A stretch of DNA of 64,000 bases from Leadbettera azotonutricia ZAS-9 (GTDB lineage: Bacteria; Spirochaetota; Spirochaetia; Treponematales; Breznakiellaceae): contig NC_015577.1 of assembly GCF_000214355.1 (NCBI RefSeq), positions 2,250,453 through 2,314,452 on the forward strand, read 5' to 3'. The notes beneath the pieces were generated by a model that worked only from the letters and a program-made list of their open reading frames with translations, was not told where the DNA came from and ran no database searches. Position numbers and translations under genes: made by a program. Positions 60,240 to 64,000 of the stretch are shown in pieces. The first letter of the stretch is position 1. Each line of letters starts with the position of its first letter.

Positions 60240-60506
60240 CTACCTCATATCAGGAATTGTACGGAAAAGATTCACCGTATATTCCCCCAGGGATGTAAAC
60301 ATCCAGCCGCCCAAAAGGAACAGCACCAAAAGTATAACGAACACCTTTGGCACAAGAGTCAGGGTCTGCTCCTGTATGGAAGAGACAGCCTGAAAAACCG
60401 CCACCAAAAGCCCCACAATGAGAGCGGAGAGAAGGATAGGGGCGGCCAAAATAACCGTTTCAAGTATGCCCCCCCTGAGGAGGCCGACAATTTCACCTAT
60501 GCTCAT
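60240..60506 (-). CDS. fliQ: FliQ flagellar export apparatus protein
   Basis: 88 aa with two membrane helices. GGILETVILAAPILLSALIVGLLVAVFQAVSSIQEQTL is a near-perfect FliQ core, and LTLVPKVFVILLVLFLLGGWM the second helix. It forms the FliPQR pore with its neighbours. It starts 13 bp after fliP. Confidence 0.95.
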   Translation of the reverse strand: MSIGEIVGLLRGGILETVILAAPILLSALIVGLLVAVFQAVSSIQEQTLTLVPKVFVILLVLFLLGGWMFTSLGEYTVNLFRTIPDMR

Positions 60507-60519
60507 CCATCACCCCTGT

Positions 60520-61335
60520 TCACGCAAAAGAACGGATTATCTGTTCCGTCAAAAGCCCCCACCCATCCACCAAAATAAAAAGGATGAGCTTGAACGGCAT
60601 GGATATCATAACCGGGGGCAGCATGATCATACCCATGGACATGAGGGCGCTTGCCACCACCATGTCTATTACAATAAAGGGAATAAAGAGAAGTATCCCT
60701 ATCTTAAAAGCCACGGTCAGCTCATTCAGGATAAATGCGGGAATAAGCACATAGGTAGGCACGTCCGCCAGCGTGTTGGGCCTTGCCAGCCCACGCATGT
60801 CCATAAAGAGGCGTATGTTTCGGGTATTGTTCCCAATCTGTCTATACATGAAGATCCGCAAAGGCGCCTCGGCTTCCCGGTAAGCCCCTTCCACGGAAAG
60901 CTCCCCCGCCGCCAGGGGCCTGAAGGAATTTTCGTAGATGGTCTGGAAAGTGGGCCACATGATAAAAAGGGTCAGGAAAAAACTGATTCCAAGCAGCACC
61001 TGGTTGGGAGGAACCTGTTGGAGGGAAAGCGCCCTTTTAATAAAATCAAGGACAATGGAAATCCTCAGGAAACTGGTCATCAAAATAATGATGCTCGGGG
61101 CAAGGGAAAGCACCGTGAGGAGCAGAAGAAGCTGAAGGGAAAAAGCCACTTCCTGCCCCGAATCAGGGTTCCTGATGGTCAGGTCGATAAAAGGGACCCC
61201 CGTATTGGGCAGCGGATCAGGTATGCTCATAGTCCCCGGCGTGGACATATCGGGGAAAGGCAAGGTCTGCGCCCCCAGGGGCAGAAGGGAAGCAAAAAGA
61301 AGCAAAATTCCGGAAAAAGCCAAAACTTTTTTCAT
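60520..61335 (-). CDS. fliP: FliP flagellar export apparatus protein
   Basis: 271 aa from ATG 61335, one base after the fliO stop; the frame is open much further upstream, but that part is out of frame within fliO. A signal peptide (ILLLFASLLPLGAQ) comes first, then the FliP motifs PSIIILMTSFLRISIVLDFIK, ALSLQQVPPNQVLLGISFFLTLFIM, and MGMIMLPPVMISMPFKLILFILVDGW. It is the main subunit of the FliPQR pore. Confidence 0.95.
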   Translation of the reverse strand: MKKVLAFSGILLLFASLLPLGAQTLPFPDMSTPGTMSIPDPLPNTGVPFIDLTIRNPDSGQEVAFSLQLLLLLTVLSLAPSIIILMTSFLRISIVLDFIKRALSLQQVPPNQVLLGISFFLTLFIMWPTFQTIYENSFRPLAAGELSVEGAYREAEAPLRIFMYRQIGNNTRNIRLFMDMRGLARPNTLADVPTYVLIPAFILNELTVAFKIGILLFIPFIVIDMVVASALMSMGMIMLPPVMISMPFKLILFILVDGWGLLTEQIIRSFA

Positions 61336-61336
61336 G

Positions 61337-61960
61337 CTAGAGCCCTCTAAGCCTGTCACGCTGCTTGCGCAGGGCTTCGGCATGGGCACTATGCTTGCCC
61401 TGGGCGCCGCGCCCCAGCTTTCCCAGGAGGGAACGGAAATCCAAAAACAGGTTGGGCTTGGCTTCGGCAGCCTTGCGGGCATCATCAAGGAGCATGGCTT
61501 CCAGGGCCTCGGGCTCATCAATCTCCGATATGAGCGAAACCCCCGCGTCCCCTCCCCCCACAAGCCAGGCTTTTGATCCCACCGAAACCACAGCGGCAAA
61601 AGCGCCGCCCCCCAAAGGCGCGCTGGCCAGCACCTTAAGATGGGGATCCTTTGCTTCAGAAGGCCGGGCAAGGCGCTTGACAAAAAACACCACCCCGTAA
61701 ATCGCCAATGCGGCCAGGGCAAGCACCAGCACCATGCGCACAACGACCCAGGCCGAAGCAGGGTTCTGATTCGTGCTGGAAGGGAGATCTTCGCCTAATA
61801 TTATGGAGTCCTCCCCAAACGCCAACGCGGACTGTTCCAGCCCGGATTGCTGCTCCTGCGCCGATAATGAGGATGAAATAAAAATGAGGCCCGCGGCAGC
61901 CAAGAGCGCCGCAGTTAAAAAAACGTGTTTAACGTTCAGTTTTTCCCCTCCCAAGTACAA
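61337..61960 (-). CDS. fliO: FliO-like flagellar export assembly protein
   Basis: About 200-207 aa. An exported or anchored N-terminus (VFLTAALLAAAGLIFISSSLSAQ), a transmembrane helix at about 75-95 (MVLVLALAALAIYGVVFFVKRL), and a cytosolic part with LKVLASAPLGGGAFAAVVSVGSKAWLVGGGDAGVSLISEI are as in FliO. It helps assemble FliP. The start is unclear: TTG at 61960 or 61954 has no good SD, while CTG at 61939 has GGGAGGGG 5 nt upstream. A promoter lies just before. Confidence 0.8.
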   Translation of the reverse strand: MYLGGEKLNVKHVFLTAALLAAAGLIFISSSLSAQEQQSGLEQSALAFGEDSIILGEDLPSSTNQNPASAWVVVRMVLVLALAALAIYGVVFFVKRLARPSEAKDPHLKVLASAPLGGGAFAAVVSVGSKAWLVGGGDAGVSLISEIDEPEALEAMLLDDARKAAEAKPNLFLDFRSLLGKLGRGAQGKHSAHAEALRKQRDRLRGL

Positions 61961-61973
61961 ACTGACCTAATTC

Positions 61974-62002
61974 ATTATATTACAATAAATAAAGATATGC
62001 AA
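61974..62002 (-). promoter_or_regulatory. Promoter ahead of fliO
   Basis: Minus strand -35 TTGCAT, 17-bp spacer, perfect -10 TATAAT. The predicted start is near 61967, leaving a short leader with GGGAGGGG. It lies between a terminator and fliO and so can drive the export genes independently of fliM-fliY. Confidence 0.6.
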
Positions 62003-62041
62003 TAGGCAAAAATAGTAAAATATGCATACTGCGGTTAGGGT

Positions 62042-62075
62042 AAAAAAAAAGAGGACACTGTTCCCAGTATCCTCT
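62042..62075 (-). terminator. Rho-independent terminator after fliY
   Basis: Minus strand AGAGGATACTG, loop GGAA, CAGTGTCCTCT (11-bp stem with one G-U pair), then nine T. It is about 50 nt past the fliY stop. Confidence 0.8.
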
Positions 62076-62125
62076 GTGCACGGCCTTGTCTGTATAACTA
62101 AAAAAGCAAAGCTTCCTATAAAGCC

Positions 62126-63244
62126 TTAACCCATTTCGCTCATGCGTTCCATGGGGGAGACTATTTCGGTTACCCGGACGCCGAAGTTTTCATCAATGAC
62201 CACCACTTCGCCTTTGGCTATGAGTTTGTGGTTGACCAGGATGTCTACAGGTTCGCCGGCGAGCTTGTCCAGTTCGATGATAGTGCCTTCGCCCATGCCC
62301 AGGATGTCTTTGATGAGCTTGCGGGTGCGGCCAAGTTCTACGGTCATCTCCATGTAAACATCCATGATGAGGCCGATGTTGCCTGATTCCTGGGACGAAG
62401 CCCGGGGCATGAGGTTGGGGAACTGGACTGACTGAACATTGGCGGGAGCGCCCATATTGGGCATCATGCCGCCGCCCATGCCCATACCCATATTGGGCAT
62501 CATGCCGGACATGTCCATGCCGTTCATGTTATTGCTCATAACCGGAGCTGCCTGGGGTGCGGCCGCAGGGGCGGCGCCGCCGTTCAAGGCGCGGGCGATT
62601 TCTGAGGCTACAGGCCCGCCCAGGATTTCCCAGATTTGGCGAGGCTTGGCGTCGCCTAAGTCAAGGGTATAAGCCGCGCTGGCAAAAGTGCCTCCGGGAA
62701 GGGCCGCCACAGCCTTGGCTATATTGGCGCCTTCAGGGGTAACGGCCTGTATGGATTTATTGCCTGTTTTGTTGGTCAGGGCTGTTATTTCAGTGCCTGT
62801 GAATTGGGAGACCAGCTCGTTGATGATGGACATGGCCATATCGTCGAGTTCAATGTTTTCTTCTTTATTGGCAAGGCCGGCTATGGCTTTTGCGGTATCC
62901 TCGGGGATGATGAAAAGATGCTCGCCGGGGAATCCTGAGTTGAAATCGGCTTTGACCACGGTGACCGTGTCGGGGAGCTGTCCGAGGAGGGTTTCACGGT
63001 TGGTGAAATTCACCTGGATGCCTTTGAACGACGCGGAAGATGCGGTGATCATGGCTATATTGGAAGATTCGGAGTCCAGATTCGAGGAAAGGAAGGATTG
63101 CAGGGCTTTGCGCTCGTCTTCCGAGCCGCCGCCGGGGGCTGTTGCAGTTGCCGTGGAAGCCGGTGAAGGGCTTCCCATGCCTGACGAATCCACCCCTGCC
63201 AACAGTGCGTCTATTTCATCCTGCGAAAGTGCGCCATCGCTCAT
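62126..63244 (-). CDS. fliY: FliY/FliN flagellar switch protein (CheC-like plus SpoA domains)
   Basis: 372 aa. The N-terminus LSQDEIDALLAG is the CheY-P-binding-type segment also found on FliM. About residues 50-200 form a CheC/FliY-like domain (GFPGEHLFIIPEDTAKAIAGL, ELDDMAMSIINELVSQFTGT); a Met/Gly/Asn-rich linker (about 245-285) follows; the C-terminal SpoA/FliN domain (MEMTVELGRTRKLIKDILGMGEGTIIELDKLAGEPVDILVN) ends it. It is part of the C-ring with FliM and FliG. It overlaps fliM by 4 bp (ATGA). Confidence 0.93.
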   Translation of the reverse strand: MSDGALSQDEIDALLAGVDSSGMGSPSPASTATATAPGGGSEDERKALQSFLSSNLDSESSNIAMITASSASFKGIQVNFTNRETLLGQLPDTVTVVKADFNSGFPGEHLFIIPEDTAKAIAGLANKEENIELDDMAMSIINELVSQFTGTEITALTNKTGNKSIQAVTPEGANIAKAVAALPGGTFASAAYTLDLGDAKPRQIWEILGGPVASEIARALNGGAAPAAAPQAAPVMSNNMNGMDMSGMMPNMGMGMGGGMMPNMGAPANVQSVQFPNLMPRASSQESGNIGLIMDVYMEMTVELGRTRKLIKDILGMGEGTIIELDKLAGEPVDILVNHKLIAKGEVVVIDENFGVRVTEIVSPMERMSEMG

Positions 63245-64000
63245 AATGATTCCTCCCCTTCTGTCGTCAGCTCTTCAAATTCATCCTGATCAAGCTCGGC
63301 GATCTTTTTGATAACCTGGACCGCCATCTTTTTGCCAATGACCCCGGGGCGGCACAGGAACTTCTTTTTGCTGCCGATGTTCAGGGAATAGGGGTCGCCA
63401 ATCCGGGTATTGTAAAGCCGCACCACATCCCCCACATTGAGGGAAAGCACATCCCGGACAGGGACATTTATTTTTCCTATTTCGGCTACTACATTAACAT
63501 CGACTGTTGCGAGCTTGTCCTTTAGCACATTCAGGTTCTCGGTGGTGGCGCCCCTGCGCACAGAGGAGTACCAGAACTGGGCGGAGAGCTTTCCGATGAT
63601 AGGCTCTATAGTGAGGTAGGGGATGCAGAAGTTCATCATCCCTTCCACATCGCCGACTTTTGTTTCGAGGGTTACAAGGACCACCATTTCCGTGGGGGGT
63701 ACAATCTGGGCGAACTGGGGATTGGTGTCGATCTGGCCCAAACGGGGGCGGAGGTCGATGACCGTGGTCCAGGCTTCCCGCATATTTCCCAAAATGCGGA
63801 CTATGATGCCCTCCATGACAGAGGTCTCGATATCGGTCAATTCATGCTGGGATTTGGTGCCTTCGCCGGTGCCTCCGAAAAGGCGGTCTATAATGGAGAA
63901 GGTTACGGCAGGGTCGATTTCCAGGATGGCGTTGCCTTTAAGGGGGTCCATGTTGATGATTGCCAGGGTTGTGGGGGTCGGGATTGAACGGATGAATTCT
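63241..64000 (-). CDS. fliM: FliM flagellar motor switch protein (partial)
   Basis: The frame runs through the window's right edge; about 252 C-terminal residues are visible. FIRSIPTPTTLAIINMDPLKGNAILEIDP, FSIIDRLFGGTGEG, PPTEMVVLVTLETKVGDVEGMMNFCIPYLTIEPI and the SpoA-like end VPVRDVLSLNVGDVVRLYNT are FliM. It couples chemotaxis signals to rotation. The ATG near 63951 is internal, since the coding signal continues above it. Confidence 0.95.
   Translation of the reverse strand, partial: EFIRSIPTPTTLAIINMDPLKGNAILEIDPAVTFSIIDRLFGGTGEGTKSQHELTDIETSVMEGIIVRILGNMREAWTTVIDLRPRLGQIDTNPQFAQIVPPTEMVVLVTLETKVGDVEGMMNFCIPYLTIEPIIGKLSAQFWYSSVRRGATTENLNVLKDKLATVDVNVVAEIGKINVPVRDVLSLNVGDVVRLYNTRIGDPYSLNIGSKKKFLCRPGVIGKKMAVQVIKKIAELDQDEFEELTTEGEESL

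Noticed and set aside
1-64000. CRISPR array, prophage, integron or replication origin
   Set aside because: No spaced identical repeats, phage structural or integrase genes, attC-like arrays or DnaA-box clusters were seen on either strand.

Overview
The window reads as a spirochete chromosome, most likely a hindgut (termite-type) Treponema. The evidence is a spirochete-style flagellar export operon (fliM-fliY-fliO-fliP-fliQ-fliR-flhB-flhA-flhF-flhG-fliA-fapA), many exported proteins with spirochete-like lipoboxes or N-termini such as VFA-GGGG, and a large stock of plant-polysaccharide genes (GH10, GH43, GH4, CE15 and an (alpha/alpha)6 glycosidase). The species is an inference. No rRNA genes, CRISPR array or phage genes were seen. 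There is one tRNA (Phe).

Layout. 1-923: 5' part of an inositol-dehydrogenase-like oxidoreductase. 966-7729 (-): an envelope operon with its own sigma70-type promoter, holding a small exported protein, a beta-barrel, a FecR-domain protein and three tandem paralogous beta-propeller-like lipoproteins. 7791-12841 (-): a LacI-led operon with an L-fucose-isomerase-like protein, a class II aldolase and an FGGY kinase, then a small FeoB-associated-type Cys-rich membrane peptide. 13041-15180: a wrecked locus. A beta-helix lipoprotein gene is split by an N-terminally truncated IS30 transposase, which is itself split by a 619-bp internally deleted IS21-family element with intact ends and a 5-bp target duplication. 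15467-23440: a sugar ABC transporter and AraC regulator with paired 21-bp-spaced direct repeats at the promoter, then three glycosidases. 23607-31104 (-): an operon for an outer-membrane barrel, a CBM9-CE15 lipoprotein, a small lipoprotein and a repeat-rich lipoprotein, closed by a strong terminator. 31226-35536 (-): acyl-CoA synthetase, MBOAT acyltransferase and AlgJ-like protein. 35653-41652: AraC regulator, Lpl-type oligosaccharide importer and cytoplasmic GH10 xylanase.

41738-48094 (+) is the most coherent catabolic story: a zinc dehydrogenase of the erythritol/L-threitol type (broken by a 1-base loss in a G run), DhaK, DhaL and an RpiB-family protein with the D-erythrulose-4-phosphate-isomerase signature, followed by a sugar/polyol ABC importer. 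Together they would take a four-carbon polyol to erythrose 4-phosphate. tRNA-Phe and an outer-membrane protein follow. 49458-64000 (-) is the flagellar operon. It carries a FapA with an N-terminal Jag-type domain, a SwrB-like protein at the distal end, and a terminator plus new promoter between fliY and fliO.

Taken together, the polysaccharide genes fit hemicellulose use: ester cleavage at the surface, uptake of xylo-oligosaccharides, and cytoplasmic hydrolysis. None of the three sugar ABC systems has an ATPase gene here, so all probably share one encoded elsewhere.
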